A DNA stretch of 64,000 nt from Bacillus tuaregi. GTDB taxonomy: Bacteria; Bacillota; Bacilli; Bacillales; Cytobacillaceae. This document shows, one piece after another, positions 18,783-28,414 of this stretch. Below the pieces are notes generated by a model that saw only the letters and a list, made by a program, of their open reading frames with translations, searched no databases and was not told the DNA's origin. Made by a program: the position numbers and the translations under genes. Within the stretch, counting starts at the first letter, position 1; the number at the start of each line of letters is the position of its first letter. Location of the stretch: positions 2,739,805-2,803,804 of the forward strand of contig NZ_LT629731.1 of assembly GCF_900104575.1 (NCBI RefSeq), written 5' to 3'.

Positions 18783-19085
18783 TTACACTTGCATTCTCAT
18801 CATTTCCTGATAGGCTTCAACCGCTTTATTACGTATTTCTAGCGTCATCTGCATTGAAATACTAGCCTTCTGTGATGCAATCATAACTTGATGTAGGTCA
18901 ACGTTTTGTCCTAGAGCTAATTTTTCTGTCAGTTTATCTGACTCAATTTGTGCCTGGTTTACTTGTTCTATTGATTCCTTCAAAAAGGTCGAGAAGCTTT
19001 TCTGTGCTTCAGATGAAGTTCGCGCAGCTTGTGATGTTTTCAACATATTGGCTGATACTGCCGGCGTAAACATTACCGATTTCAA
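18783..19085 (-). CDS. fliE: FliE, MS-ring/rod junction protein
   Basis: FliE connects the MS-ring to the rod and is an early export substrate. The 100-residue product has the family C-terminal signature HQVMIASQKASISMQMTLEI then RNKAVEAYQEMMRMQV. The start is TTG at 19083-19085, with AAGGAGTG about 7 nt upstream; an ATG four codons downstream is the alternative. It follows flgC after 15 nt. Confidence 0.95.
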   Translation of the reverse strand: MKSVMFTPAVSANMLKTSQAARTSSEAQKSFSTFLKESIEQVNQAQIESDKLTEKLALGQNVDLHQVMIASQKASISMQMTLEIRNKAVEAYQEMMRMQV

Positions 19086-19100
19086 GATTTTTCACTCCTT

Positions 19101-19559
19101 CTACTTACCTATCTCTAATGCTTTCATCAGCATATTTTTTGATGCGTTAAACACCGTTACATTCGCTTCATATGAACGTGTAGCACTCATTAGATCAACC
19201 ATTTCTCTCAATGGATCTACATTTGGCATTTGCACATATCCAGCATCATTTGCATCCGGATGTGTTGGATCGTAAACTTGCTGGAATGATGTCTCATCTT
19301 CAATGATTTTACTTACTTTAACGCCGTTGCCAGCTCCCTGACTGTCATTCATTTTCATAGCGGTTTGCAGATAAGAAGAAAACTGATTTTCCTTTGCCTG
19401 CAGGACAACAGATTTCCGTCGATATGGTTCCCACTGGCCGTTAACATTTTTTGCCCTTGTTGTATCAGCATTTGCCATATTGGATGAAACAACATCCATC
19501 CGAAGTCGTTGAGCTGTTAAAGCTGAAGCGGTTGTGTTCATACTATGGAATATCGTCAT
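19101..19559 (-). CDS. flgC: FlgC, flagellar proximal rod protein
   Basis: FlgC is a proximal rod subunit. The 152-residue product has the rod-protein N-terminal motif (TASALTAQRLRMDVVSSNMA then NADTT) and C-terminal helix (MVDLMSATRSYEANVTVFNA), plus the FlgC-specific YVQMPNVDPLREM. Its start overlaps the flgB stop (TAATG at 19557-19561). Confidence 0.98.
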   Translation of the reverse strand: MTIFHSMNTTASALTAQRLRMDVVSSNMANADTTRAKNVNGQWEPYRRKSVVLQAKENQFSSYLQTAMKMNDSQGAGNGVKVSKIIEDETSFQQVYDPTHPDANDAGYVQMPNVDPLREMVDLMSATRSYEANVTVFNASKNMLMKALEIGK

Positions 19560-19954
19560 TACTTCCCACCTCTTATGACATTCTGCAGAGTTGAAAATTT
19601 ACCACTAATTCTTTCTGTTAGAGCATTATAGTAAATTTGATTTTTAGCTAAATCCGACATTTCCTGATCAATATCCACACTGCTCCCATTTTCGTTATAG
19701 GACATGTGATTTTTATTGATGATGGAAAAAGATGTTTCAGTTGGTTTATTAAAGACATAATGTCTATTATCCGTACGGTTTGCTGAAATAGACTGACTGA
19801 TCGCCTGATCTAGAGCAGTCTTAAAACGAACATCCTTCGCCTTATAATTTGGAGTATCTACATTGGCAATATTTTGGGATATGACCTTTTGTTTTGTTGA
19901 TGAATAATTAAGGGCATTCTCCAAAGTTGATATTGTGCCTGTGAATAAACGCAT
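19559..19954 (-). CDS. flgB: FlgB, flagellar proximal rod protein
   Basis: FlgB is the proximal rod subunit and the first gene of the fla/che operon. The 131-residue product shows the rod motif LENALNYSSTKQKVISQNIA then NVDTPNYKAKDV, and a C-terminal helix KNQIYYNALTERISGKFSTL. AGGGGTG precedes the ATG at proper spacing. The region upstream holds a SigA-type promoter. Confidence 0.97.
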   Translation of the reverse strand: MRLFTGTISTLENALNYSSTKQKVISQNIANVDTPNYKAKDVRFKTALDQAISQSISANRTDNRHYVFNKPTETSFSIINKNHMSYNENGSSVDIDQEMSDLAKNQIYYNALTERISGKFSTLQNVIRGGK

Positions 19955-20006
19955 CTTAACACACCCCTATATTTCTATAATATTTATTCAGAGAGAAATA
20001 TGTAGA

Positions 20007-20021
20007 ATTTTGGAGAAAAAT
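20007..20021. promoter_or_regulatory. Candidate CodY box in the fla/che leader
   Basis: The 15-mer ATTTTGGAGAAAAAT matches 11 of 15 positions of the CodY box AATTTTCWGAAAATT by my alignment. It lies about 20-30 nt downstream of the predicted start of transcription of the fla/che promoter, a position suited to a roadblock. CodY represses this operon in B. subtilis, and codY is the next gene upstream. In AT-rich sequence such matches can occur by chance. Confidence 0.3.
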
Positions 20022-20045
20022 AATTAATCTATAGTTATAAGTCTA

Positions 20046-20074
20046 ATTGTAATGAAATCGTAATAATATGTCTA
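20046..20074 (-). promoter_or_regulatory. SigA-type promoter of the fla/che operon
   Basis: On the minus strand TAGACA (20069-20074) and TACAAT (20046-20051) are separated by exactly 17 nt, each one mismatch from the SigA consensus. It would give a leader of about 85 nt before flgB. B. subtilis transcribes this operon mainly from a SigA promoter located here. I did not find a convincing SigD promoter in the gap. Confidence 0.6.
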
Positions 20075-20370
20075 TGATTGTAGTGTTAATTTTATTAAGT
20101 AAATAGTCCCATTTTAATTTCATCCCCATAAAACCCTTATTATCATTTTAATTCATTAAAACAATACTCACAATACTAGCAAAAACATTATCGTTAAACA
20201 CTGCAATATACCTATAAATACAAAACTTCATAAGAACACAACAATTAACAATAACTATAAATTCAAGCTTATTCAACAAATTCAACTTATCATTGTTTCA
20301 TTTGTTGTCATTTGTCGAAAAATTTCTCATCTTTATTAAAAATATTATGTTTAAATAACAAAAATACCCA
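20075..20370. other. AT-rich intergenic spacer between codY terminator and fla/che promoter
   Basis: These roughly 300 bases carry no open frame I would call a gene. They are strongly AT-rich with several A/T tracts, which could bend DNA or bind regulators. I could not identify a SigD promoter (TAAA-N15-GCCGATAA) or a DegU site with confidence. Confidence 0.6.
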
Positions 20371-20405
20371 AAAAAATCATCTGTTTAAGAAACAGATGAT
20401 TTTTT
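20371..20405 (-). terminator. Rho-independent terminator of codY
   Basis: The arms AAAAAATCATCTGTTT and AAACAGATGATTTTTT are perfectly complementary (16 bp) around a 3-nt loop, with the U-run at the end of the transcript. It lies 15 nt past the codY stop and would insulate the fla/che promoter from read-through. The A-run on the other side would let it work in both directions. Confidence 0.9.
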
Positions 20406-20419
20406 TGGTTTGCACATGA

Positions 20420-21199
20420 TTAATTTGTTTTTAATTTTTCTAATTCAAGTAAAAACTTATCATTAAGAACCTTAATATAGGTCCCTTTCATTCCTAATGA
20501 ACGCGATTCAATAACACCAGCACTTTCTAGCTTACGGAGTGCGTTTACAATAACAGAGCGGGTAATTCCAACACGATCAGCAATTTTCGAAGCAACCAAA
20601 AGACCTTCGGTACCGTTTAATTCTTCAAAAATATGCTCAATAGCTTCTAGTTCACTATAGGAAAGGGAGCTAATGGCCATTTGAACAACGGCTTTACTGC
20701 GAGCTTCCTCTTCAATTTCCTCAGCCTTCTCATGAAGAATTTCCATTCCAACAACAGTGGCACCATATTCAGCAAGAATTAGATCATCATCATGAAACTG
20801 CTCTTCTAATCTTGATAGAATTAGTGTACCAAGGCGATCACCACCACCGATAATGGGTACAACCGTTGTTAAACCGTGTTTGAAAAGATCTTTATTCTCA
20901 GATGGAAAAGCAGAATAATCACTATCAATGTTAAGATTTGGTGTAGTCTCATTGATGCTGAATAAATTCTTAGTATAATCTTCAGGGAATTGACGATCCT
21001 CTAACATTTTCTTCATTCGGTCATTTTCAATCTGCTGATTCACTGAGAAACCAAGTAATTTTCCGCGACGACTGACGACAAATATATTTGCATCAATGAC
21101 ATCACTTAATGTATCTGCCATCTCTTTAAAGTTTACTGATTTACCGGTTGCCTTTTGCAGCATTGCATTAATCTTTCTTGTCTTTGTTAATAAATCCAT
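20420..21199 (-). CDS. codY: CodY, GTP- and branched-chain-amino-acid-sensing repressor
   Basis: CodY is the global nutritional repressor of low-GC Gram-positive bacteria, activated by GTP and Ile/Val/Leu. The 259-residue product equals the B. subtilis length, with an N-terminal GAF ligand domain (residues 1-155) and a C-terminal winged helix-turn-helix containing [20 protein letters not shown] near residues 200-220. The ATG at 21197-21199 follows AGGAGG; a longer frame to 21226 is not supported. It ends the xerC-hslV-hslU-codY cluster. Confidence 0.98.
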   Translation of the reverse strand: MDLLTKTRKINAMLQKATGKSVNFKEMADTLSDVIDANIFVVSRRGKLLGFSVNQQIENDRMKKMLEDRQFPEDYTKNLFSINETTPNLNIDSDYSAFPSENKDLFKHGLTTVVPIIGGGDRLGTLILSRLEEQFHDDDLILAEYGATVVGMEILHEKAEEIEEEARSKAVVQMAISSLSYSELEAIEHIFEELNGTEGLLVASKIADRVGITRSVIVNALRKLESAGVIESRSLGMKGTYIKVLNDKFLLELEKLKTN

Positions 21200-21297
21200 T
21201 ACATTCTTCCTCCTATTAACTAACACCCATATTATTCTAATCTATTGTTGTATTCGTTCGTTTCTCATAGCCCTAGTAGCATATACGATAATAGAGT

Positions 21298-22704
21298 TTA
21301 GAGAATAAAACGGCTTAAATCTTTATTCCTTGAAATTGCCCCTAGCTTTTCTTCAACATATTGCGGTGTGATTGTTATTTTATCCATTGTAATTTCCGCT
21401 GCCTCAAAGGATAAATCCTCAAGCAGTTTTTCTAATATCGTGTGCAGACGTCTTGCCCCAATATTATCGGTATTTTGATTCACCTCAAATGCCACTTCAG
21501 CGATCTTAGTAATAGCATCGTCAGAAAATTCAATTTGTATACCTTCGGTTGCCAATAATGCTTCATATTGTTTAATTAATGCATTATCAGGCTCAATAAG
21601 TATCTTTACAAAATCATCTGTTGTTAATTTCGTAAGTTCAACCCGGATTGGGAATCTACCCTGTAACTCCGGTATTAAATCAGAAGGCTTTGCGATATGA
21701 AATGCACCAGCCGCAATAAATAAAATATGATCAGTTTTCACTGAACCGTACTTCGTAACAACCGTTGATCCTTCCACAATTGGAAGAATATCACGTTGGA
21801 CACCTTCACGAGAGACATCCGCGGATGAGCCACCACTATTCTTACTGGCAATTTTATCAATTTCATCAATAAAGATGATACCAGACTGTTCTGCACGATA
21901 TACCGCTTCCTGTGTAACCTCGTCCATGTCAATTAACTTCTGTGCTTCTTCCTGCGTTAATACTTTTCTAGCTTCATGAACAGCTAGTTTTCTTTTTTTA
22001 CGACGTTTAGGCATTAGACTTCCTAATGCATCTTGCATATTCAAGCCCATTTGTTCCATGCCTGAGCCCTGTAGCATGTCAAACATAGAGGGCTGATTTT
22101 CTTCGACTTCAACTGTTACTATTTCATTTTCCAATTCCCCAGCCTCTAACTTAAGCTGCACATTTCTCCGCTTCTCCTGCAGACTCGCTTCTTCTGTACC
22201 ACTTGTATCCTGCTGTTCCTGGTTATTGCCACCACCAAACAGCATTTCAAGTGGATTTTTTATCGCTGACGCTTTTTTATTGGAAGGGACAAGCAATTCA
22301 ATTAACCGCTGATTGGCATTCTTCTCCGCTTTACCTTTTACGCTTTGCATTTTTTCTTCTTTTACAAGTCGTACAGCTGTTTCAATTAAATCCCGAACCA
22401 TTGATTCCACATCACGACCAACATAGCCAACTTCCGTAAATTTCGTAGCTTCCACTTTCACAAACGGCGCCTGAACAAGCTTTGCAATTCTTCGGGCAAT
22501 CTCCGTTTTCCCCACACCTGTCGGTCCAATCATAAGGATATTTTTCGGGCTGATTTCATCTCGAATTTTTTCATCTAAAAGACTACGGCGATATCGATTA
22601 CGAAGTGCCACCGCAACCGCTTTTTTTGCATCATTTTGACCGATAATATATTGGTTAAGTCGTTCAACAATTTGACGGGGTGTTAAATTCATACTAGTTC
22701 CCAT
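21298..22704 (-). CDS. hslU: HslU (ClpY/CodX), ATPase of the HslUV protease
   Basis: HslU is the AAA+ unfoldase that feeds proteins to HslV. The 468-residue product shows Walker [12 protein letters not shown] near residue 60, Walker [12 protein letters not shown], the inserted I-domain (about residues 110-240) and the C-terminal tail SRFIL that docks into HslV. The start ATG at 22702-22704 follows GGGAAGGGAG at about 8 nt; another ATG lies four codons downstream. It is 19 nt after hslV. Confidence 0.97.
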   Translation of the reverse strand: MGTSMNLTPRQIVERLNQYIIGQNDAKKAVAVALRNRYRRSLLDEKIRDEISPKNILMIGPTGVGKTEIARRIAKLVQAPFVKVEATKFTEVGYVGRDVESMVRDLIETAVRLVKEEKMQSVKGKAEKNANQRLIELLVPSNKKASAIKNPLEMLFGGGNNQEQQDTSGTEEASLQEKRRNVQLKLEAGELENEIVTVEVEENQPSMFDMLQGSGMEQMGLNMQDALGSLMPKRRKKRKLAVHEARKVLTQEEAQKLIDMDEVTQEAVYRAEQSGIIFIDEIDKIASKNSGGSSADVSREGVQRDILPIVEGSTVVTKYGSVKTDHILFIAAGAFHIAKPSDLIPELQGRFPIRVELTKLTTDDFVKILIEPDNALIKQYEALLATEGIQIEFSDDAITKIAEVAFEVNQNTDNIGARRLHTILEKLLEDLSFEAAEITMDKITITPQYVEEKLGAISRNKDLSRFIL

Positions 22705-22723
22705 TATTTGGACTCCCTTCCCA

Positions 22724-23266
22724 CTATAGCTCTTCGACAATAATATTGTCGTTTGTATAGACACAGATTTCTGAGGCAATTTCAAGAGCTGCTTTGGCTA
22801 TTTCCTTCGCTGTTAAATGTTCACCGGTATATTTTTTTAATGAACGCCCCGCAGATAACGCATAGTTACCTCCTGAACCAATAGCTAAAATACCATCATC
22901 AGGCTCAATCACTTCCCCAGTACCTGAAACAAGCAGCAAATCCTTCTCATCCATGATAATTAACATTGCTTCCAATCTTCTTAAAACCTTATCACTTCTC
23001 CATAGTTTAGCTAACTCTACAGCTGCACGCTGCAGATTTCCATTATACTCCTCTAGTTTGCCTTCAAATAATTCAAATAATGTAAAGGCATCTGCAACAG
23101 AGCCTGCAAATCCGGCTAATACTTTTCCATTAAAAAGCTTTCTAACTTTTCTAGCTGTATGCTTCATAACAACAGCATTCCCAAAGGTTACTTGGCCGTC
23201 ACCAGCCATAGCACATTTCCCCTTGTGCTGAATCGCAAAAATAGTGGTTGCATGAAATTCCGCCAC
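22724..23266 (-). CDS. hslV: HslV (ClpQ/CodW), peptidase of the HslUV protease
   Basis: HslV is the proteasome-like peptidase partner of HslU. The 180-residue product contains [20 protein letters not shown], the Gly-rich [14 protein letters not shown], and the C-terminal [12 protein letters not shown] at 23264-23266 has AAAGGAGGG about 7 nt upstream; a TTG one codon earlier is possible. The predicted N-terminus MAEFHATT has no Ser at position 2, unlike the Ser2 of B. subtilis CodW, so the active nucleophile may be an internal Thr exposed by processing. Confidence 0.95.
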   Translation of the reverse strand: MAEFHATTIFAIQHKGKCAMAGDGQVTFGNAVVMKHTARKVRKLFNGKVLAGFAGSVADAFTLFELFEGKLEEYNGNLQRAAVELAKLWRSDKVLRRLEAMLIIMDEKDLLLVSGTGEVIEPDDGILAIGSGGNYALSAGRSLKKYTGEHLTAKEIAKAALEIASEICVYTNDNIIVEEL

Positions 23267-23341
23267 CAAAAGCCCTCCTTTTTATCACGGTTTATCAGCA
23301 AATCATTCTTGGAGCCTATCACATGCATTCGCTGTACACTT

Positions 23342-24244
23342 TTAAGCTCGTGGATGGTGTGAAAGATATGAATTTCTTAGATATTCATTAGTTACATGAG
23401 TATATTTTTGTGTTGACGAAAGAAAAGCATGACCTAATAGCTCTTGAACTGTTCTCATATCTGCTCCATTTTGCAGTAAATGAGTCGCAAATGTATGTCT
23501 GATCATGTGGGGATGTATTTTCCCATTAAACGTTGAATCCTCAAGTATCTTATTTAATATGACGCTTATCCCTCTCGTTGTAAGAGGACCACCTCGGTAA
23601 TTGACAAAAAGATAATCATGATTATCGTGATTTCTCATCAAATGTTTACGTCCAATATGTATGTATTGTTCTAATGCATCATGAGCAAAGCTGCCAAAAG
23701 GGACATAGCGATCCTTCTGACCCTTACCGTGAACAAGAATGGTTGATAAAAAGAAATCAACATCCTTAAGCTGTAATTGGCTGCATTCACCTACGCGAAT
23801 CCCTGTAGCGTATAATAATTCTAGTAAGGCTAAATTCCTTAACCCCAACGGTGTATCTGTTTTACATGCCGTAAATAACTGTTGCATTTCTTCACCATAA
23901 AAAAAATTAGGCAACCGTTTCTCTGCTTTAGGGATCGAAACAAGCGTAAAGGGATTTTCTTCAATTATTTTTTCCCTCAGCAAAAACTTATAAAAGCTAC
24001 GTAAGCTGGATATTTTTCTTGCCACTGATTTACGGGCTAATTCTAATTCATACAGTTTCGTTAAATAGATTCGTATGTCTGAATAGGTTACTTCCTTTAC
24101 TCCGTTAATATTTTGTTCACTCATGAACATAAAAAAATCTTTTACATCATGCTCATAAGACCCAATTGTATATTGTGAATAATTTCGTTCAATTTGTAAA
24201 TATTCAATAAACAACTTTAACATAACGTTCACATTTTCAGTCAT
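23342..24244 (-). CDS. xerC: XerC/CodV, tyrosine recombinase for chromosome dimer resolution
   Basis: This site-specific recombinase acts with XerD at dif to resolve chromosome dimers. The 300-residue product has an N-terminal SAM-like DNA-binding domain (about 1-95) and a catalytic domain with Arg in LLYATGIRVGECSQL, the HMIRHTFATHLLQNG box and GHAFLSSTQKYTHV, which carries the nucleophilic Tyr. GAGGTGAGCAGGT precedes the ATG. The position upstream of hslVU-codY is the conserved Bacillus arrangement. Confidence 0.95.
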   Translation of the reverse strand: MTENVNVMLKLFIEYLQIERNYSQYTIGSYEHDVKDFFMFMSEQNINGVKEVTYSDIRIYLTKLYELELARKSVARKISSLRSFYKFLLREKIIEENPFTLVSIPKAEKRLPNFFYGEEMQQLFTACKTDTPLGLRNLALLELLYATGIRVGECSQLQLKDVDFFLSTILVHGKGQKDRYVPFGSFAHDALEQYIHIGRKHLMRNHDNHDYLFVNYRGGPLTTRGISVILNKILEDSTFNGKIHPHMIRHTFATHLLQNGADMRTVQELLGHAFLSSTQKYTHVTNEYLRNSYLSHHPRA

Positions 24245-24305
24245 ACCTGCTCACCTCATATAGGCTACTATACTATACCATATTATAGCAGCCTCAGCAA
24301 TTAAT

Positions 24306-25613
24306 TCACAAACTGTTCTTAAAGTTCTGAATTGTTTCCAACGCACGCTTTGCATGTTGTTCATTTCTTTCCTGCTTCCCTTTGATTCTCACTGGAAGTT
24401 CAGGAAACAAGCCAAAATTAGCATTCATCGGCTGGAAGTTCTTCGCATTAGTCGTTGTAATATAATGTGCCATACTACCAATTGCTGTTTCCACAGGAAA
24501 AGACACTGTCTCTTGCCCATTTACTAGTCTTGCAGCGTTTATTCCGGCAACCAATCCACTTGCTGCCGATTCAACATACCCTTCCACTCCTGTCATTTGA
24601 CCAGCAAAAAACAAATCTTCACGGAGTTTAAATTGATAGGTTGACTTTAACACTTTTGGTGAATTAATAAAGGTATTTCGATGCATGACACCGTAGCGTA
24701 CAATCTCCGCTTGTTCAAGACCGGGGATTAATTGCAGCACTTCTTTCTGTGCTCCCCACTTCAAATGCGTCTGAAAGCCAACAATATTATATAGTGTTCC
24801 AGCGGCGTCATCCTGGCGCAATTGAACAACAGCATAAGGTCTTTTCCCTGTTTTCGGGTCCTCAAGTCCAACTGGCTTCATAGGACCGAATAACATCGTT
24901 TTTCTCCCTCTTTTAGCCATCACTTCAATTGGCATACACCCTTCAAAGAAAACCTCCTTTTCAAACTCCTTCAAAGGTGCTGTTTCTGCCGTAATTAAAG
25001 CATTATAGAAGCGATCGAATTCTTCCTCTGTCATCGGACAGTTTAAATAAGCAGCTTCGCCTTTATCGTAACGGGATTTTAAGTATACCTTGTTCATGTC
25101 AATACTATCTTTTTCAACGATTGGTGCGGCAGCATCATAAAAATATAAATAATCCTCTCCAGTCATTGTCTTCAGTTTTTCAGCAAGTGCTGAACTTGTT
25201 AATGGACCAGTCGCAATAATGGTCACTCCCTCAGGTATCTCCGTTACCTCTTCGTTCATAACCGTCACATTTGGATGGTTTTTTACACTATCCGTAACAT
25301 GCCCCGCAAATTCATGGCGATCAACGGCTAACGCACCTCCAGCTGGTACAGCGCATTCGTCGGCAGATCGTATGATCACTGAATCAAGCTGACGCATTTC
25401 CTCCTTTAATACACCTACTGCATTCGTTAAATTATTGGCTCTTAAGGAATTACTACAGACAAGCTCAGCGAATTTATCTGTATGATGTGCCGGGGTTTGT
25501 TTAACAGGTCTCATTTCATATAATCGGACTGAAATCCCCCTTATCGCTAATTGCCAGGCTGCTTCACTTCCTGCAAGCCCCGCACCAATTACATTTACAA
25601 ATTTATCTGACAT
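24306..25613 (-). CDS. trmFO: TrmFO, folate-dependent tRNA m5U54 methyltransferase
   Basis: TrmFO makes 5-methyluridine at position 54 of the tRNA T-loop, using methylenetetrahydrofolate and FADH2. The 435-residue product opens with the FAD-binding Rossmann motif [16 protein letters not shown], and contains [20 protein letters not shown] with the conserved Cys, and [20 protein letters not shown] near residue 340. AGGAGGTTTAGT precedes the ATG. It is the first gene after the topA terminator. Confidence 0.97.
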   Translation of the reverse strand: MSDKFVNVIGAGLAGSEAAWQLAIRGISVRLYEMRPVKQTPAHHTDKFAELVCSNSLRANNLTNAVGVLKEEMRQLDSVIIRSADECAVPAGGALAVDRHEFAGHVTDSVKNHPNVTVMNEEVTEIPEGVTIIATGPLTSSALAEKLKTMTGEDYLYFYDAAAPIVEKDSIDMNKVYLKSRYDKGEAAYLNCPMTEEEFDRFYNALITAETAPLKEFEKEVFFEGCMPIEVMAKRGRKTMLFGPMKPVGLEDPKTGKRPYAVVQLRQDDAAGTLYNIVGFQTHLKWGAQKEVLQLIPGLEQAEIVRYGVMHRNTFINSPKVLKSTYQFKLREDLFFAGQMTGVEGYVESAASGLVAGINAARLVNGQETVSFPVETAIGSMAHYITTTNAKNFQPMNANFGLFPELPVRIKGKQERNEQHAKRALETIQNFKNSL

Positions 25614-25783
25614 ACTAAACCTCCTAAAGTAAAGAACATAAACCTTTCATCACAATCACTCAACAAAGCTGAGAATTTATTTCTTCAAGTAAAAAACTTA
25701 TCCAATTCGCTTATAGTCTTTTTATTTACATTCACTCTGCATTTTACACAAAATCTGCAAGAGAATAAAGTTTCAAGTGATGA

Positions 25784-25813
25784 TTTATGTCGATTTTTAT
25801 ATAATTTTGTCAA
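25784..25813 (-). promoter_or_regulatory. Possible SigA promoter for trmFO-xerC-hslVU-codY
   Basis: On the minus strand a perfect TTGACA (25808-25813) is followed after 18 nt by CATAAA (25784-25789), four of six matches to the -10. It lies in the 263-nt gap between the topA terminator and trmFO, which otherwise has no gene. The strong -35 and the location support it; the -10 is weak. Confidence 0.4.
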
Positions 25814-25857
25814 AATAACAGCAATTAATCAATTTTCATTTGTCACATAGGAAAAGA

Positions 25858-25874
25858 GTGAGTATTTTACTCAC
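25858..25874 (-). terminator. Probable terminator of topA
   Basis: GTGAGTA-TTT-TACTCAC forms a 7-bp perfect stem immediately after the topA stop. On the transcript it is followed by TCTTTTCC, a modest U-run. Length and position suit a weak intrinsic terminator. Confidence 0.6.
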
Positions 25875-25876
25875 CC

Positions 25877-27955
25877 TTAACTTTGCGGCTCTTCTTTATA
25901 ATCACATTCCACGCATTGTACCTGTATACCCTTTTTAAGCTTCTTTTCTACTAGGAGCGCTTCACATTTAGGACATTTGCGAGGTAATGGCTTATCCCAA
26001 GAAAGAAAATCACATTCTGGAAAGCGATCACAACCATAGAATATCCGTTTTTTCTTACTTTTTCTTTCAATTATATTACCTTCATTACATTTCGGACACT
26101 TGACACCTATTTCCTTTACAATAGCCTTTGTATTTCGACAGTCAGGAAAATTGCTACATGCCATGAATTTTCCATAGCGACCCATTTTAAATACCATCGG
26201 ATTTCCACATTGCTCACAATCTTCACCGGCAGGCTCATCTTTAATTTCTACATGTTCCATTTCTTTCTCAGCTATTTTAAGCTTCTTCTCAAACCCTTGG
26301 TAAAAATCATCAATGATTTTTACCCAGTTTATTTGACCCTCTTCAATGTTATCCAAATCTTGTTCCATTTTAGCCGTAAATTCCACATTAAGTATTTCCG
26401 GGAAGAAATCAAACATTAATTCTGTCACAATCTCTCCGAGTTCAGTCGGAATAAAGCGTTTATTTTCTAGGGCAACGTAGCCTCTCTTTTGAATGGTATC
26501 TAATGTCGGTGCAAATGTTGAGGGACGCCCGATTCCAAGCTCTTCAAGAGTTCTTACCAGCCTTGCTTCTGTATATCGCGGAGGTGGCTGTGTAAAATGC
26601 TGCTTAGGATCGATATCCTTCTTCAAGACCACGTCACCTTCACGCAAATCAGGAAGTAAGCGGTCTTTTTTCTCCTCGGCATTATCATCCGTTCCTTCTA
26701 CATAAACCTTCATAAAGCCAGGAAACTTGATTTTTGAACCCGTTGCTCTGAATATGACAGGACCATTCTTTAAATCAACACTCATTGTATCCATGACAGC
26801 AGCAGACATTTGACTTGCTACAAATCGTTCCCAAATTAATTTATACAGTCGCAATTGATCCCGAGAAAGGAATTCCTTTAGGCTACTCGGTTCACGTAAA
26901 GCACTTGTCGGGCGAATAGCTTCATGGGCATCCTGTGCGTTTGCATTTTTCTTTTCCTTACGCTGTTCTTCCTGCAAATAGTTCTTACCATAGGTGGTTT
27001 CGATATATTGTGCAGCTTCTCCCTTTGCTATATCAGAGATACGGGTAGAATCTGTTCTCATATATGTAATAAGACCAATTGTACCTTCACTTCCAATATC
27101 TATACCTTCATAAAGCTGCTGCGCAAGCATCATCGTCTTTCTAGCTCTGAAATTCAGCTTTCTTGCTGCTTCCTGCTGTAATGAAGAAGTCGTAAAAGGG
27201 GCAGCCGGATTTCGGCGACGTTCTTTTTTCGTCACATTTTCGACAGTGAACCGGTTACCATCCATTTGCTTTAAGACTGCTTCTACATCTGACTCAGAGC
27301 CTAGCTCTACTTTCTTCTTATCTATCCCGTAAAACGATGCCTCGAAGCTCTCAGTCCCTTTTAAAAACTCACCATTGATTGTCCAATATTCTTCAGGGAT
27401 AAATGCTTTAATCTCTTTTTCTCTATCAATAATCAAACGAACAGCGACCGATTGAACTCTACCAGCACTCAAACCCTTTTTTACCTTTTTCCATAATAAT
27501 GGGCTAATGTTATATCCTACTAGTCGGTCTAGGATTCTTCTCGCCTGCTGTGCATCCACTAAATCCATATTAATTGGACGAGGATGCTTAAACGACTCTT
27601 TTATAGCATCTTTTGTTATTTCATTAAAAACAACTCGACAATCAGAGTTTACGTCTACGTTTAAACTATTCGCTAAATGCCAAGCAATGGCTTCCCCTTC
27701 GCGATCAGGGTCAGCTGCAAGATATACTTTCTTTGCCTTTTTTGCAGCTGTTTTTAAATCCTTCAAAATAGGACCTTTACCTCGAATCGTAATATATTTC
27801 GGTTCAAACTGTTTTTCATAATCAATACCCATTTGACTCTTAGGTAAATCCCTAATATGTCCCATCGATGCTTTTACTTTATATTTCTTCCCTAAATACT
27901 TCTCAATCGTCTTAGCCTTTGCAGGTGATTCAACGATTACAAGAAACTCTGACAT
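25877..27955 (-). CDS. topA: TopA, DNA topoisomerase I
   Basis: Topoisomerase I relaxes negatively supercoiled DNA. The 692-residue product has the N-terminal TOPRIM domain ([20 protein letters not shown]; DxD in [16 protein letters not shown]), the active-site Tyr in [15 protein letters not shown] near residue 300, and three C-terminal zinc-ribbon repeats starting CEQCGNP, CPKCNEG and CPKCEAL, each with a following Cys pair. Length matches B. subtilis TopA. A strong SigA promoter lies upstream, and its ribosome site can pair with an upstream sequence. Confidence 0.98.
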   Translation of the reverse strand: MSEFLVIVESPAKAKTIEKYLGKKYKVKASMGHIRDLPKSQMGIDYEKQFEPKYITIRGKGPILKDLKTAAKKAKKVYLAADPDREGEAIAWHLANSLNVDVNSDCRVVFNEITKDAIKESFKHPRPINMDLVDAQQARRILDRLVGYNISPLLWKKVKKGLSAGRVQSVAVRLIIDREKEIKAFIPEEYWTINGEFLKGTESFEASFYGIDKKKVELGSESDVEAVLKQMDGNRFTVENVTKKERRRNPAAPFTTSSLQQEAARKLNFRARKTMMLAQQLYEGIDIGSEGTIGLITYMRTDSTRISDIAKGEAAQYIETTYGKNYLQEEQRKEKKNANAQDAHEAIRPTSALREPSSLKEFLSRDQLRLYKLIWERFVASQMSAAVMDTMSVDLKNGPVIFRATGSKIKFPGFMKVYVEGTDDNAEEKKDRLLPDLREGDVVLKKDIDPKQHFTQPPPRYTEARLVRTLEELGIGRPSTFAPTLDTIQKRGYVALENKRFIPTELGEIVTELMFDFFPEILNVEFTAKMEQDLDNIEEGQINWVKIIDDFYQGFEKKLKIAEKEMEHVEIKDEPAGEDCEQCGNPMVFKMGRYGKFMACSNFPDCRNTKAIVKEIGVKCPKCNEGNIIERKSKKKRIFYGCDRFPECDFLSWDKPLPRKCPKCEALLVEKKLKKGIQVQCVECDYKEEPQS

Positions 27956-28029
27956 TCCAAAATCCTCCTCAAGAGGGATTATATCCGCACTATTTCTATC
28001 CTTATAGCTGTAAACTTAAAATATTCATT

Positions 28030-28059
28030 ATTATTGTCCAAATTCATCTCGTCTGTCAA
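28030..28059 (-). promoter_or_regulatory. SigA promoter of topA
   Basis: On the minus strand a perfect TTGACA (28054-28059) is followed after 18 nt by AATAAT (28030-28035, one mismatch). It gives a leader of roughly 65 nt before topA. A hairpin with arms AATCCCTC and GGAGGATT (one mismatch) overlaps the topA ribosome site just before the ATG. Confidence 0.6.
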
Positions 28060-28414
28060 CAAAAGCCGTTAAATTATTTGCAATATTTCATCTTTTATAT
28101 GACTATTTTCAAAATGACCATGGTTTTAGGCTATAAAAATAAGTATTAAAAGTCTATTCCATTTGTACATTTATCATCCATTTACACGGATATTTTCCGA
28201 CCTTTTTCGTAATCTTTAACTAGATGATTTACTTCATTATAATACATTTTTAGAAATTCAGTAATGACATAACTTATGTTGCAAAATGTATAACAGATTA
28301 AAAATAATTTCAACCTTTTTATTGAATATTTCACAAAAAGTTGGGGAAAACGAAACAAAAACAGTTATTTTTCTTCATTATATTAATAGCTAAAAATTAT
28401 ATACATACTCTAAC
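28060..28414. other. AT-rich spacer between topA promoter and dprA
   Basis: I see no gene, RNA or strong terminator in these roughly 350 bases. They contain a short palindrome ACATAACTTATGT near 28267 and many A/T runs. An antisense frame overlapping the dprA end begins at its left-hand border but is a shadow of dprA. Confidence 0.5.

Noticed and set aside
19955-20370. A SigD-type promoter upstream of flgB
   Set aside because: A CGATAA-like sequence occurs near 20190 but no TAAA -35 lies at the required distance.
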